The notes below the pieces were generated by a model. That model was not told the origin of the DNA, did not search any database, and saw only the letters and a list, made by a program, of their open reading frames with translations. Positions 1-15,200 of a DNA stretch of 64,000 nt are shown in pieces. The DNA is from Vandiemenella viatica. Lineage: Eukaryota > Arthropoda > Insecta > Orthoptera > Morabidae. The position numbers and the translations under genes were made by a program. Position 1 is the first letter of the stretch, and each line of letters starts with the position of its first letter. The stretch is taken from contig JARYHS010011408.1 of the NCBI GenBank assembly GCA_031002005.1, positions 217,413,473 to 217,477,472 of the forward strand, in the 5' to 3' direction.

Positions 1-114
1 GGCAGCAGAAGAATTACCACTGCCTGATGTTGTACCAGTGCCAGGACCAAATACAAGGTCATCTGTGACACTTAATCGTAACAATTTTGATGCTGGACCA
101 CAACCATCTGGTTC
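1..114 (-). CDS. MED24: MED24 exon, cut by the left edge
   Basis: The acceptor is ATTGCAG. It reads EPDGCGPASKLLRLSVTDDL, then a Gly/Ser/Thr-rich tail. Human MED24 has DVQPSKLMRLLSSNEDD at this place. All 38 codons in view are open, and the exon or gene continues left of base 1. Confidence 0.9.
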
Positions 115-3100
115 CTGCAATGGATAAAAGAAATAACAAGAGATAAGAAAGTGAACAGCACATAGACTTCATTAAAAATCACTAGTTCATCTGTCCAATT
201 CCAAAGTACGCATTGGCAACTAATTACATTTTATACAGATGGGTATAATTCCAGATTTTCACCCCCTAAACCAAACAAAATCCAATCAAAAAATACACTA
301 CTGTGTCACATACATTAAAGAATTACATGGAAGAGCATAAAACTATAGTAGTCATGTACATGTTTACATTCAAGGGACTGAAACAAGAAATTTTAATACA
401 TACAAATTTTATTCAAATTTTAGGTGAACTCAGCTCGACATTGACATAACAATATACTTCTCTGTTGCAAGTACACAAGACACATGATGAGTTCATTAGA
501 TACGATCAGGCTGATGCCTGTCAAGTGAATGAGGAAACCAAGGTAACAAAGTAAGGGTGACAGGGCTGAGAGTGGAAAAAGGGGGGGGGAGACAGAAAAT
601 ACTAAATCAATAATAGATATTTATGGGGAAATATTATTGCTAGAAGTAGAGGGAAAATGCAAAAGTAATAAAAATATGATGATATAAGACGATATAAGAT
701 TTATACATATATGAAAAATAATAATAAATGCTGAGTCTGCTAGAAGGTTTGGTGATCCCATTACTGGAGCTTACAAGGTTAAAATTAACCACTGACCTAA
801 ATATTGACAACCCATAATAGTTTAGAAGTCAGGTGTGGGTCAATATCCTCTTTTTAATTTTGCAAGTAAATAAGCCACATACCCAAATACAACCAAGTAG
901 ACTCCTTGGAGTTTTATTGCTCACTCAGGAGTAGTGAATACGGATGTGGTACTTTTTACGTCTCTCTTGTTACATAAATTTCATAACAGAGTTTTCTATT
1001 AATAATATAAGCAGTTAAAACCAAGAAAAATTCTGATTCTCACTCTGGAAACTTAAACAAAACAAGTGTGCATTCACTTTTACACTTCTACAAGTCATTT
1101 GAACTTAGGTTTGTGAGATGATGAAAGACTAAGTGTGGCCATGTACTTGTAATAAAAGAACCATTTTTCTGCTGATAATTGCTTAACATCAAACAAACAA
1201 AACAAAACCACAAGGAAATCAAATCACTACATCACAGAATTAATTAACATAAGCTGATATAAGTATGAAAAGAAAATTAAAGAAGAGACCAGGAGGAAGT
1301 CTGATATCAAGCATACGTTAGCAGAGTGATTTCATGGAAGACTTCAATCGCCTTCACTAAAAATAGTTGTTCAAGTTGTTCCAACTGTGGGAACTGGCAT
1401 GAGGTATCGCCGACTGGTCTGGGTTGCTGGTAAGTTTGCCTGTGGTTATTCCGTCTGATAGAAAGGAGATTAGTGTCTTGAGGACTATATAAAAGAACTG
1501 GTACGGTGGATGAGTGATATAGGAGTTCTGTTTTATTTATTCATTTAAAGGTTTATTTAGCTTGGCAAGATTAGGGCTGTCAAGCCCTCTTTTACATCAT
1601 GCCAGGTGTTTATAATAAATAATATACACCTTACGCAAACTAACAGTATACAACACTTATATAAAATTTGGCCTAAAATAAGTTCAAGAGTAATACTAAC
1701 AAAAAAATTAATAATATTTATGAGTAAAATACTAACTAAAATCTTAATAGTATTCATGTTTAACTAGTCAATCATTTAATGGTATAAACTAATGCTAGTG
1801 AAAGTTAAAGACGTAAATGATACAAACTCAATACTAGTAGTATGAAGAAACAAGACACAAACTAATAATTGGGAAGGCAGAATAAAAAGATGAACACAGT
1901 ATAAATCAATATAATTCAAATCTAAAAATAAGTTATGCATGGAAGAAGAGGTTATTTAGCTAGTGCTCGATTAAGTAATGCTTTCTCAAAATAATATTAA
2001 ATGGGTCCTTTTTTTTGTAGTTCTATTTTTCAGGGGAAGATCATTCCACAATCTATCCACTGAAATGAATAAACAATTCGCTAGGGTTTAACTGTGGGAA
2101 TGGGTGGTTAGTATGCATGAGTTCAGGGATTTGGTGTTAATATTATGGGAAAGTCCTTGATATGAGATGTTGGTACAAAGGTAGGCAGGAATTTTCAGAT
2201 GGATGAGGTGGTGAAAGAGACATAGAGTGTGGAATCGTCATCGATCGCAAACACCCAACCACTGTAAGCGATCATATAAATAAATAAATGAAGGTGAAAC
2301 ATGGTCGTACAGTCGCAGGTCACAGATGAACCTTCCACAGGAGTTCATAAGAAGTTCACGTTTCCTTATGTTTGCCAAACTCAAATTATGTTGAACAACA
2401 GGCAGCATCAGGGTCTGCACCAATTGTTTTTTTGTCCCCCCCCCCTCTATCTCTCTCTCTCTCTCATATGAGTGGGGAAGAAATTCTTACTTATACAGAG
2501 CATGAAGAGAGAAGGGTTTGCAACATACTGAGACTGTATTTTCATACCAATTTTAGTATTTGTGGCACACCTAAGTATGGGAAAGCTGGTACAATGGAGA
2601 CAGGTGAGTTGATATATGAGTCTGTTTTGGCACATGTGGCAAACCCAATTATGGAAGAAGTTTCTTCTGTGGTAGGACTGTAGTTGGTGGCAGTTGCTGG
2701 ATACATGATGCAAGTTTTATAATTGGATCTTTTGTTTGGTTCACTCATGTTGTAAATTTAGATGTGTTAACATCTTCCTCCTTGCCATACATCTTGACTA
2801 TAACATGAGTAAGGTTGTTCACCAAAATATTGTAAAGTTTGTTAGAATTTTTGTGTTCGTCCTAGCCCTCCCACCTTCATCTGTGGCAAGTGTTGGATTA
2901 TTTTCCACAACCTTCCTTATTTTTATTGCCCAATGGTAGTTTCATTGTCATTATAAATTTTCCAAACGTCTTGAATGGTTTGGAATATTTGGTGGTAAAT
3001 GACCATTTCATAAAAATGAATGATTCTCATTTGTGACAGCCCAATTACATATAATCCATAATAATGTGATAACATAGCCAAAAAACCAATATGATAGATG

Positions 3101-6100
3101 TTACAAAGAGAGTAGTTTAGTCAAACTGGTTTTATTTTGCTGCCATATGATATGTTTAGGTAACAAGCTCTTGTGCAGTTTACATTAGCTCAAACAAGCA
3201 TATCTTTTCACTTATATTAAGCAAATCCAATTAACAATCACAGAAAATTGGTATTAAATACGCAGAATATGTTGGAGAAACAATGTTTTTCCTTATGGCT
3301 TTACGTCTTGCCAACATCGAAGTCATTAGAGATGGGATGGGACTGTGGAAAAGAAAGAGGAAGGATTTCGCGCTAAGCCATCTGAAGGAAGCATCCCAGC
3401 ATTCACCTGGAATGATTTGGGGAAACCACGGAAAACCCAAATCTGGATGCCCCAACAGGGATTCGAACCGGTGTCCTCCCCAATGTGAGGCCAGAGTGTT
3501 AACCGCTCACCCACCATGCTCAGTTTGGAGAATCAAACGGATTGCATTGGCATGATTGAAAATGGTAAGAAGACCTCGTGATGCAAGAAGTTGACACTAC
3601 TAATTTAAGTAACTAAATTAACATAATAAAAAACAGTTATGTTTAAATATCTTTGATTATTCTCCAACTTGTGGCTGAATTTAATTTTATTCTATATTTC
3701 ATTTCAGACAAATTCAGATATATCTTTTAAAGTACAAATGACATAATTAAAATGTATAACAAAAATACCTCTTCAGTTTCCCGTCGACTACGGCTGCGTT
3801 TTCTCGAGTTGTGCCCACCTGACCCTTGTGAGGAGCTTTTCTGCTCCTCCAAAGCTGCATAAATGGAGTATGCACAAAGCTTGGCAAGAGCTGATGATTG
3901 TGGTTCTACTAATTCATCACTTCTAGAAAAAAATATATTAATGTAATTTTCACAAAAAATATTAACATCGTGGCATTTGTTCCTGCTCCACTGTTACTGA
4001 GAATATTCCCACAAAGTTGTACTTTAAATTTCCTTATGCTAAACAGATACATGTCAGTGAATAAGGAGCTGTAACATAAGTCTAGACTTCATCAAAGAAT
4101 ACTTTTAAAAGCCAGGAATGTAAGTAAAAGACGGTTACCTTCAATCTTATATATAAACATGAATGTACGTTTGTTTGTATGTCCTCTATGCACTCCTAAA
4201 CCATTCATCCGATTACGATGAAACTTTGGTGTAGTCAAGTGCGTGATGGAGAAGGTTCCTAACAAATAAAATTTCGTAAAAACCAATCCATCTTCCCTTT
4301 ACACCCCTTAATTTAAACAAACCCACAGATTTAATACCATTTCCACCAAAATTTGCACACATATACATTAAAACAATTTGAAAAATATTGCCTACATATG
4401 GTTTCCAAAAATGCAACCCCTCATCCCCTTGACATCCCCCTAATTTAAACAAACCCACAGATTTTATCCGATTTCAATGGAACTTTGCACACGTATACTT
4501 TAAAACAAACAAAAAAATACTGCCTACATATGGTTTTCAAAAATGCAACCCCTCTTCCCCTTTAGATCCCCTTAATTTTTGCCAATGTACCAGGTTTTAC
4601 CCGATTTTGAAGGAACTTTGCACACGTATACTTTAAAACAAACAGAAAAATACTGTCTAAATTTGGTTTGTCTAAGCCCACCCCTCTCCCCTTTTACCCC
4701 CTTCCCTCTTAATTTCCAATGATATTAATTGAAACACACAATTTTTATCTGATTACGATGAAACTTTGGTGAGTTGTTTGGTGCGCGTCTGCGAAGTTGC
4801 CTCACAAAAAATATCCAAAAAACTACCCCCTAATCCCCTCCACACCCCTTAATTTAAACAAACCCAAAGATTTTATACGATTTCTACAAAAATTTGCATA
4901 CTTATACTTTTAAAAAAATAGAAAAATACTGCTTATATATGGTTTCCGAAAACGTAACCCATCTTACCCATTACTCCCCCCTAATTTAACAAAGCCACAT
5001 ATTTTGTCGGATTTTGATGGAAGTTTGCATACCTATACATTACAACAAACAGAAAAATACTGCCTATACATGGTTTCCAAAAAACAGCAACCCCTCTCCA
5101 GCTTTACATCCCCGTAATTATTATCAATGTTATTTATACAAAGTCACAGTTTCCATCCAATTTTGAAGGAAGTTTACATACAAATACTTTAAAACAAATA
5201 GAAAAATACTGCTTACATTTGGTTTGACAAAGCCAACCCCATTCCCCTTTTAGCAGCTCCCCTCTTAATTTCAAGTAATATTTATAGAAACCCACAGTTT
5301 TCATTCAATTTCGATGGAATTTCGCATATGTATAATTTAAAATACGGAGAAAAATACTACCCAAATTGGGTTTAAAAAGCCAACTACCCTCCCCCTTTAC
5401 CCCAACCCCCTAATTTTTGGTAATGTTTCTTATATATGCCCACAGTTTTTATATGATATCGATGAAACTTTAAACATGCATATTTTAAAACAAACAGAAA
5501 AATACTGTCTACATTTAGTTTGCAAGAATCCCAACCTTTACTCTGCCCTTTTTTAATTTCCAATGTTCCTTACACAAACTCACAGTTTTTATTCGATTTG
5601 AACAGAAATTGGCACATGTATACATTAAAGCAAAGAGAAAAATACTGCCTACATCTGGTTTACAGATAACAACCCAATTTCTCCATCACTGTAACTAAGC
5701 AAAATTTACACTTAAAACCATACATTTTTTTGCAAATATCTCAGTGAGGAAATTAGCCAAAGTAGATAGAGATATTCCTACAACATTTTCTGTTAAACAA
5801 CTGGATCGATTCTGATCGAACAATTGCTGACCGAGAAATTCGAACTTGAATTTTAAAAGTTATTTCATAGTTTTTGTGACAACACACAAATCTATAGTTT
5901 TTATTCGATATCAAAGGAAGTTTGCAGTCATATGCTTTAAAATAAGTGAAAAGGATGTTTACATTTTCTTTACATAACTGAATTTGCTTTCCCCTTTCAC
6001 TCCTCTTAAGACGGATTTACAAATGCATTTTTTCCGTGTATAGCATTTATCTCCAAAACAAACGAAGAGATTTGCTGTATATATGCCGAATGGAATCGTC

Positions 6101-9100
6101 AAAAACATTGTATATCCAAGAATATTGCAATGAACTTGACATTGAATGAAACGGTACTTAAAGTTTATCTGTAACTATCTAACTTTACCTAAATACAAAA
6201 TTTCAAATGTATTCATTTAATCTACATGTGTAGTCAAGTCTAACAATAGTGAAGCATTGCCGGGTCAGCTAGTTATAGAAATAAAAATTTCCATGCCTTT
6301 TTAATAATTTTTTGGGATCAATAATGGTATCATCACTGTCTGCTCTTCACAATGTGTATGACTTATTGCAAAATAAAAGTAGTTAAAAAAGAAAATTAGC
6401 TGATAAGTTCATGCTGCATATCTATGCTGATATATTAGCAGCTGCTTCCATTGTACAAACTTAATGAAGTCTTATACATTAGTGTTCATTACCAAGACTG
6501 ACACTGCTTTTGCAGCATTCCATCAATTTCATTTCAACCAAATTCCTATTTTAAATTAGAGAGTGTATCTTCGTAAAGATGCTCAATTTTAGGCATTTGA
6601 CAACATCGTTTTCTGCCTGTTTAGATAAGTTCAATAACATTTTATTCACAATACTGATTTGGCACCTGGATCAGACTTAATTTCGAAAGTGTAGGATGTA
6701 GTAACATCCCTGTTTCAATCCCCTAGTTGATTTAAAAGCTTGTAACTGTCAATTTCTATTTTGATTATAATTTCTTGGTCTTTATATAAATGTATAATAA
6801 TGGAAATATAATTTTTATTTAAAATTCTATTCTTTACACAACTTTAGAAGGTTGTTTTGGTGGAAGTGTATCATAAGCCTTTTTGAAAACAATAAAACAC
6901 AATAACAAACTGAAAATGTCTCACATAATTACCCTGAAGTAAGGACTGATATTAGAGAGAGTAGATTGGCTAATGGAAATTGACTTTGAATGTAACTCCA
7001 TTCAATATCAAAATTGGTAGAAAATATATTTCATGATCTGTCTCAATTCTGTATTCTTCCAAATACTACATTTTGCAAATTTAATTTTTAGCAGTTAATA
7101 GAAAAATCTCAACTAGTATAAATACGATACTTACAGGAGTTCACTGCTTAGATACTTAGGTATGACATGAAGCAGCAATGCCTGAGTACATTCCTCAATA
7201 TCCAGATGAAAAATAGCGAGTGCCAAATCAGCACCTCTATCAAGTTCTTCCTGGTAACGATATTTCATTACTTCCTGAAATATGAAAACTATATTTCAAA
7301 TACAGCAACAGCACAGGGAAATAAAATGCCAAAAAAACTGTACACTTTTGAAGCTAATCAGCAAATAACACTAGAATATCGACCTAAAAAAAAAATTATC
7401 CTGGTTCATAGCTTGAAATTCAGTTTTTCTATTGTCCATTCTTTTAATAAACATCTGGTATTTATCTCAGCGCATTTCTTTACTTACTAAAAATATCCAT
7501 TAAAATTATCTTAGTTTTATACTGTTTAGTGAATGAAGAATAAAACTGCTATATCTCCAATCTTTTAAAATATTAAATAAATGAATTGAACCATTTTACC
7601 TTATGCACAAGACATGAAGACTGAACAGCTAGTATAATAATTATTAAAAAAAGGATTCAGCAATTAAATGCTATCTGCAATATGTCAAACTCAAATTAGA
7701 GTATAAAAACTAGGCATTACTATGGAAAATAATAATAAAGGAGACTCAACACTTAGCAAAGTTGAAGGAAGGAGGAGGACTGAAGCAAACAAAAACATAA
7801 AATATAGACATTGCTCTCACTCATGAAAATAACAGGCTTGAAATCAGGACCTATGGACCATTCCGCAAGAGGATTAATGTCACTGGAATATAAAAATTGG
7901 CTATTTCTCAAAGCTATTAGCTTCCATTGGTGAAGGGGTTAGTGAATGTAGTGAAAACATTGTGCATGTCAGCATTCATGAAAATAACACTTATTTTTAT
8001 TATCTTTCAGTTCTCACCATATTTTTCTCCATCTTTGAAAATAACAGGCTTGAAATCAGGACCTATGGACCATTCCGCAAGAGGATTAATGTCACTGGAA
8101 TATAAAAATTGGCTATTTCTCAAAGCTATTAGCTTCCATTGGTGATGGGGTTAGTGAATGTAGTGAAAACATTGTGCATGTCAGCATTCACGAAAATAAC
8201 ACTTATTTTTATTATCTTTCAGTTCTCACCATATTTTTCTCCATCTTTTTTTTTTTTGACATTGCTCTCACTCATGAAAATAACAGGCTTGAAATCAGAA
8301 CCTATGGACCATTCCGCAAGAGGATTAATGTCACTGGAATATAAAAATTGGCCGAAAATAATATTTTCTGCTATTTCTCAAAGCTATTAGCTTGCATTGG
8401 TGATGGGGTTAGTGAATGTACTGAAAACATTTTGCATGTCAGCATTCATGTAAATAACACTTATTTTTATTATCTTTCAGTTCTCACCATATTTTTCTCC
8501 ATCTTTGAAAATAACAGGCTTGAAATCAGGACCTATGGACCATTCCGCAAGAGGATTAATGTCACTGGAATATAAAAATTGGCTATTTCTCAAAGCTATT
8601 AGCTTCCATTGGTGATGGGGTTAGTGAATGTAGTGAAAACATTGTGCATGTCAGCATTCATGAAAATAACACTTATTTTTATTATCTTTCAGTTCTCACC
8701 ATATTTTTCTCCATCTTTGAAAATAACAGGCTTGAAATCAGGACCTATGGACCATTCCGCAAGAGGATTAATGTCACTGGAATATAAAAATTGGCTATTT
8801 CTCAAAGCTATTAGCTTCCATTGGTGATGGGGTTAGTGAATGTAGTGAAAACATTGTGCATGTCAGCATTCATGAAAATAACACTTATTTTTATTATCTT
8901 TCAGTTCTCACCATATTTTTCTCCATCTTTTTTTTTTTTTTTTTTGACATTGCTCTCACTCATGAAAATAACAGGCTTGAAATCAGAACTTATGGACCAT
9001 TCCGCAAGAGGATTAATGTCACTGGAATATAAAAATTGGCCGAAAATAATATTTTCTGCTATTTCTCAAAGCTATTAGCTTGCATTGGTGATGGGGTTAG

Positions 9101-9189
9101 TGAATGTACTGAAAACATTTTGCATGTCAGCATTCATGTAAATAACACTTATTTTTATTATCTTTCAGTTCTCACCATATTTTTCTCCA

Positions 9190-9256
<67 letters not shown>

Positions 9257-12200
9257 CATTGCTCTCACTCATGAAAATAACAGGCTTGAAATCAGGACCT
9301 ATGGACCATTCCGCAAGAGGATTAATGTCACTGGAATATAAAAATTGGCCGAAAATAATATTTTCTGCTATTTCTCAAAGCTATTAGCTTGCATTGGTGA
9401 TGGGGTTAGTGAATGTACTGAAAACATTTTGCATGTCAGCATTCATGAAAATAACACTTATTTTTATTATCTTTCAGTTCTCACCATATTTTTCTCCATC
9501 TTTTTTTTTTTAAAAAAATGAAGTGTTGACCTAACTGCCTTTATAAATATCATTTCTGGGTGGTTGAAGCTGACTGGAAATAGTTAGCTGGAAGTTTTGA
9601 CCTCTCCTTGTCAGTGACATAGTTACCCTTCAGGCATCAAGTCCATCAATCATATCCTTCGAGAGACTTTCCTGTAATGAGACCCCTGTTCCCCAAAATC
9701 TTTTGTGCACATCGCAGAACATGCTACAGTATACACCATAAATTCAGCCCACTCTACTCCAAAAATACCACTGTCGCTAATGTGATGGCAAATTGCCATA
9801 GAAAACACCACACTTTAAGTTGTGTGATAAGCACCATTCTTTCACAACATCCACCATCCCCACCACCAATGCAAACCATTATATGTCATACAAGATACAG
9901 ACATACCATATCATATACCAAAGAATTTTAACCACTATCTGTCTTCCCATATTTTTGTCTGATAACAAATGAACTTTCAGTTAGAACACATTACCACAGA
10001 CAGTCATCATCATTTTGGAAAGTTTCCAGTGTCTGGCTGGGTCTGTCAGAAACACGTTCCTCTCCAGCATCTTAAGTCTTTCCATCATTTCTCCAGTAGC
10101 AATACTGTCCAATTCACTTCTCTACCTTGCACATTCTTTCCTATTCCCGTAGTCCACCTATTGATTGTTTGTTATCGAAATCTCTTTCCTTCCAATTTTA
10201 AATTATTTTCTTTGGAATCTTGATATTTCAACTCTATCCTGTAAAGTTCCTATTTAATGGCTCCCATTATGGTCATTCCAAACTTGTGCAGTCCTGTATC
10301 ACCAATCCCATTCTTCTGAAGCTTCATCTCTATGGCCTGAATTCCACAAATATCCATTTCAATCAGCATCCATTCTTTGGAAATATACTAAATACTGGTA
10401 CAAAGTAAGCCCTGAAAATAATCATTTTTGCATTTCCGTGTCATTTCCAGTGCTCCATCAAAGGCCTCCTGTACAATCGCTGTGTTATTCCGCAACTTTG
10501 ATTTAATTCTTTCCTATTGGTCACAGTCTCTTCTACCTCAGTTTCCAAATACTTAAACTTTTCTCAAATCTTCAGTTTCCTACCTTCACATATGACTATC
10601 ATTCTTCTGAGTCATAATTACCACTTTTTCTTTCTTCCTGGTTTTCCATTCTGCAAGATGTCACTACTTCTTGCCATGCTTATAGTTATTCTTGCTCTTC
10701 TGCTTGCAGTCTTTTAAAGCCACCTTATATCAGTGATTGAAAACATGAGTTTGAAAATAAGAGTATATGGGAACATAAAATCGTGACATTAAAAAAAAGT
10801 TTTTCTTTATTAAGGATCTTATAGGTAAAATAATGGGGACAAAGAAACTAGAAGTAATAAGGGTCAAGAATGTAATAGTGATTTGTTGAACAAATAACAT
10901 TTTAAGGGATAATAGTGGCATTTAAAGAATTTTTCAATGACTAGAAATGAAGACAATTTTAAATGGATTTTGTGAGAAAACTGCTTTTAGTTTAGGTAAG
11001 AGATAATTAAATTAAGGAGAATACTGCATAGAGAAGCTAGGGTTGATTTTAAAGATTCTGATATTTTTGGGACATATTACAGTACCTGATAATGGTGGAA
11101 GGGATGCTTAGTTCAGAATAGTATAATGCGCCAAATGTAATTAATGGTCAAGGTCATGGTCTATAAATAATACTAAAAATAAGGAAGCCGAGGACAACTG
11201 GACAACATTTGCCATGAAATAGTATGTAACTTCAGATAGAGATGGAAATTTATTCAAGTGTATGAAGAATGTGCAGAACAGGGAAGGCAACAGTAACAAT
11301 GTTGGATGACTGAGAACTCTAGGAACAATGCCTAAAAATAGAACTGCAGCACAAAATTTAATTTTATGTTGGGAACTATGGTCAGAATGTTTTGAATTTA
11401 AGGGAACAGTTTTCCAAGTTTATGTTAGAGTCTGTATGTTTTTTTCCCCTTGGAAGTTGACTTTACAGTTTTATTGTTGCATCGCTGTTAGGTGGTATTG
11501 TATTGTTGGTTATAAGAAAACTATTGTGAAAATCTGAGACAGATAAAAGAAGTAATTTTTTAAATCTACAAACCTTAATTTTATACATATTCCTTCAGTA
11601 GTACTGATATACTGAAAAGCTTACAACAAATCTCAGTTATATTTGGGTTGGCAGATATCCAATTTTGGGAAGTGAATCAGCAACCTTCATTGACTTTCCT
11701 TTCTACATTTACTGCAATATTTCAATTTCATTACTGTTATACAGACTGCAGAGAAATTTATTTACTATCACTGATTATTTCCCCAACCACAACATATTTG
11801 CAATAAAGAGGGAATTAGGTGATGCCCTTCTGAAGGAATCTTCCTGGTATTCACCTGGAATAATTTGAGGAAATCATGTAAAACAAAAATCTGGGTGGCC
11901 AGATGGGGATTTGAACCTGTGTTTTATGTTATCACTCACTCATTGGGACTGGTATGTCAATTCACATTGCCCCACTTATGGCACAGACGTACAATAGAGA
12001 GGGCTGGTAGCGCAATGGGTAACCTGCTTGCTTCATAAGAAATTTCCCGTGTGGCTTCGGGTTCAAACCCCGCTCGGAGCAAAAATGTGTAAGAATTGTT
12101 TTTCATAGTTTGAGCCAAGCCTGGGATTTGTAACAAGGATACCATGTTGAAATGAGGTCCCATAAATTCAGGGCTGGAATGCATGGCAAATCATAGGCAG

Positions 12201-15200
12201 TAGAACAGTGCCTTAAGCGTTTACTTTATTTACTCTATACTGGTTTCACAGGCAGTTTGTGTGTGATCTAAACTAATAACATTATATATATATGCGAAAG
12301 TAAGTCTCCATTTTTGTTACATTTTGATGACTATATGTGTATACCGATGACGAGGAAATACCTTGTATCTTTAGGAAGGATATAGGATACTTTTTTCCGG
12401 TATGAATACCAGTTTTACTCATGAGACAGGTTTGAAGGCAGAATGGTATATAAATCGTATTCCCATCATATTATGCTGACTCCATGTTGTTTGGGTAACT
12501 TTCAGCTTTGTATATCCAATTCTAGCAATCAAATTCTAAGTTCATGCGTACGAAGTCACGAGTAACAGCTAGTACATATATACAAAAGCTTTCATTTTAA
12601 TAAGCTACAATTAAGTTAAATTCCATAATGTGATACTGAACATGATTCTATAAAATATTAAATACATGATATATTTTTTCTCTAATTACAAACTGCTGTG
12701 TACAGACATACATTTCAAACATTTGAGTGTTTCTTCATTTACTAAAATAAAAAAAAATATATTCTTCACTTGAATGGCAAACCTTTATCCTCCAAATATT
12801 AAAATGGGGTGAGCTATAAATTGGTACATGGGAAGAATATTAGATGTTTCGAGAAAATTTAATTAATCTTGGGTATAAGTACATAAGCTGAAATATTCGA
12901 GTAAATAGATGAAAAACAAGGTCCAGTATTAAGTCTGTTTTTCCTCATAATTCAGTATCACGCTATAATCGCCAGTTATGCAAAAGCTTACATACCTTAA
13001 CAAGCATGTCAACAAACCAATGAGAGCCACCAGTAGCCAATAGACTTTCAAAGGAACGGGTCTGCTCAATGTTAATCCAACCACGTTGATGTATTGCTGA
13101 CCACACAGACGAGAGCTCCTCACTGACAGAATCACGACAGATGATACTGTAACAAAGTGCAAGAATGAATTCATATATTACAATAAAATTGCACGATGTA
13201 TACCAAATGTGAAAAGAGATGTTACTGTGTTTATTGACCAGTCTTAAACTTTAGTTCTGTATCTTTGTTATTAAAAGCTATTTCTGTAATTTCAATCAAT
13301 ATCATACGAAAATAAGTGTCGATAAGGTTTTTTTTTTTTTAAATTTTACAATGTCACTTATGCAATAATTGGTTTGTCTTTTATTATTTAAAACATGTTA
13401 TAATGAGCCAGTGAATTGCTCAGTGTAGTCAGCAATCAATACCACAGTGAGCGGAAAATGGAAATGCCTGCACATGCAAGTACTAGGAAATCCTGTAACT
13501 TGCTTTAGCAATAGTCCTGTATATTTCATTCTAGCCCTTGACCAAACAATTTTCTTCTAATAAATCACATTCCATCTCCTTTATAATATCAGTTACTGAA
13601 TGGGTCCTGCAATAATTTCCACAAACAAATCTAGATGCTCTTCTTTGCATGTCCTCCAACTCCTGCATTTGATACCCAAAATGTGGGTCCCAAACTCCTC
13701 CACCAAATTCAATCAATGGTCTGACCTAAGTTTTGTAAACCAATTCCCTAACTTCTCTGGTACATCATCTCAACACCCTCTCAAGTAAGTGAAGGATTTT
13801 GTAACCTTTTCCTACCACCCAATGTTCTCTTCCCAAGGGTGTGCCAAGATATTACACTTCAGTCCTTCAACAAGTAATTCTGAACCCACCCTATAATCAT
13901 AAACAAGCTTTAGTTTTTTATCTGTGTACCTAATAAGTTGACTCTTCTAGACATTTATCTTTACTCCATACTGACCAACCCATTTAGATATCAATCCAGG
14001 TCACCATGCATCTGTCCACACTACTCTCCCATTTTCATCCTATTATGTATCATTATGTCATCTGCAAACAACCTAAATTCTGACCATAAACCATCAATAC
14101 AATCATTCATTATAATAATGAACAGACACGGTCCCAACACACTACCCTATGGCACTCCCATTTTTACAGAATCAATGCAGCAGTTTTACAATGTCTGAAC
14201 CATGTGGTTCTTTCATGAGCAATCCATTGAAAGAAATAAGGACAGCTAAAGTATGTTTCCTAATGTTTGCACCCTGGATTTTTATATTCTTTCAGGAACA
14301 ACTCAAAATTAGGTGAAAAGGAATTTGATGGAATGAATATTGCAGCATTTGCAATAAAAGATCTTGGGTCTGTGTTAAAGATTGGTGACATAATTTATGT
14401 TGTGACCACTGCCCTTTAAGAGCTGTTGAAAGGTGCCGAGTTGTTTCAAAAACATTACAATCTATTTGTTCAAGTTTTGTTGCTGATGGTTTTAGTAATT
14501 CTATCATTTGATATTTTGTCTGATTCAAGAACAACAACTTGAAAGCGAAAATTCACTAGGATGAAAATTTATATGCAATTGCACAAAAAGGTGAGTCAAC
14601 AATGTCCAACATGAAAAGTGAGAGCCTTAACTAAGTTTGACAGACAGGAAGCACATTGAAGTTAAATACCATGTTCCTATTGAAGTTAGCATTTTTGATG
14701 ACCATTTATAAGTAACAAGGTCAACATTTAGAGCAAGATGGATAGAAACTAGAAAAAAATGAATGATTCACACATTTTCAATTTTTTATTTAATTTTCAA
14801 TGTGTTACACTGGGACTGCTTGAAATGTGAACTGAGAACCATAACTCACAAAAACTAGGAACATTGTGTCATGGCAAGTATTTTATTGGAGTTTGTTGAC
14901 AAAATTAACTTATGTTTGCTTAAGACAACAAATTTGGCATCAGAAATAAAATATGATCAAAGCATTCCATAATCTCTTTCAGTGGCTGTCTAGACATAGT
15001 CGAGGCACTTAATCCATCAGTTGGAGGCGGAACATACACGAGTACATACATCTAATTACGACATTGCTTTAATTAGAAAGAAATAATTCTTGATAAATTG
15101 GAACAAATTATAATCATAAATATATTTACACATTTATAAATGTAAAATTACAGTACACTGATGTACACACAAAAGATTTTTTTATGCTATCTGTCATGTA

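Noticed and set aside
2372..2683. 103-codon plus-strand frame as a gene
   Set aside because: It starts in low-complexity C/CT sequence and has no recognisable motif or partner exon.
7167..7490. 107-codon plus-strand frame overlapping 7135-7274
   Set aside because: It is antisense to a well supported MED24 exon and has no features of its own.
8139..9341. Series of similar open frames as a small gene family
   Set aside because: They are the same tandem monomer read repeatedly, and the frames change with T-run length. There is no sign of coding constraint.
12003..12078. tRNA gene
   Set aside because: The A and B boxes are present, but the arms do not pair as a cloverleaf and a SINE body follows. 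It is a pseudo-tRNA head.
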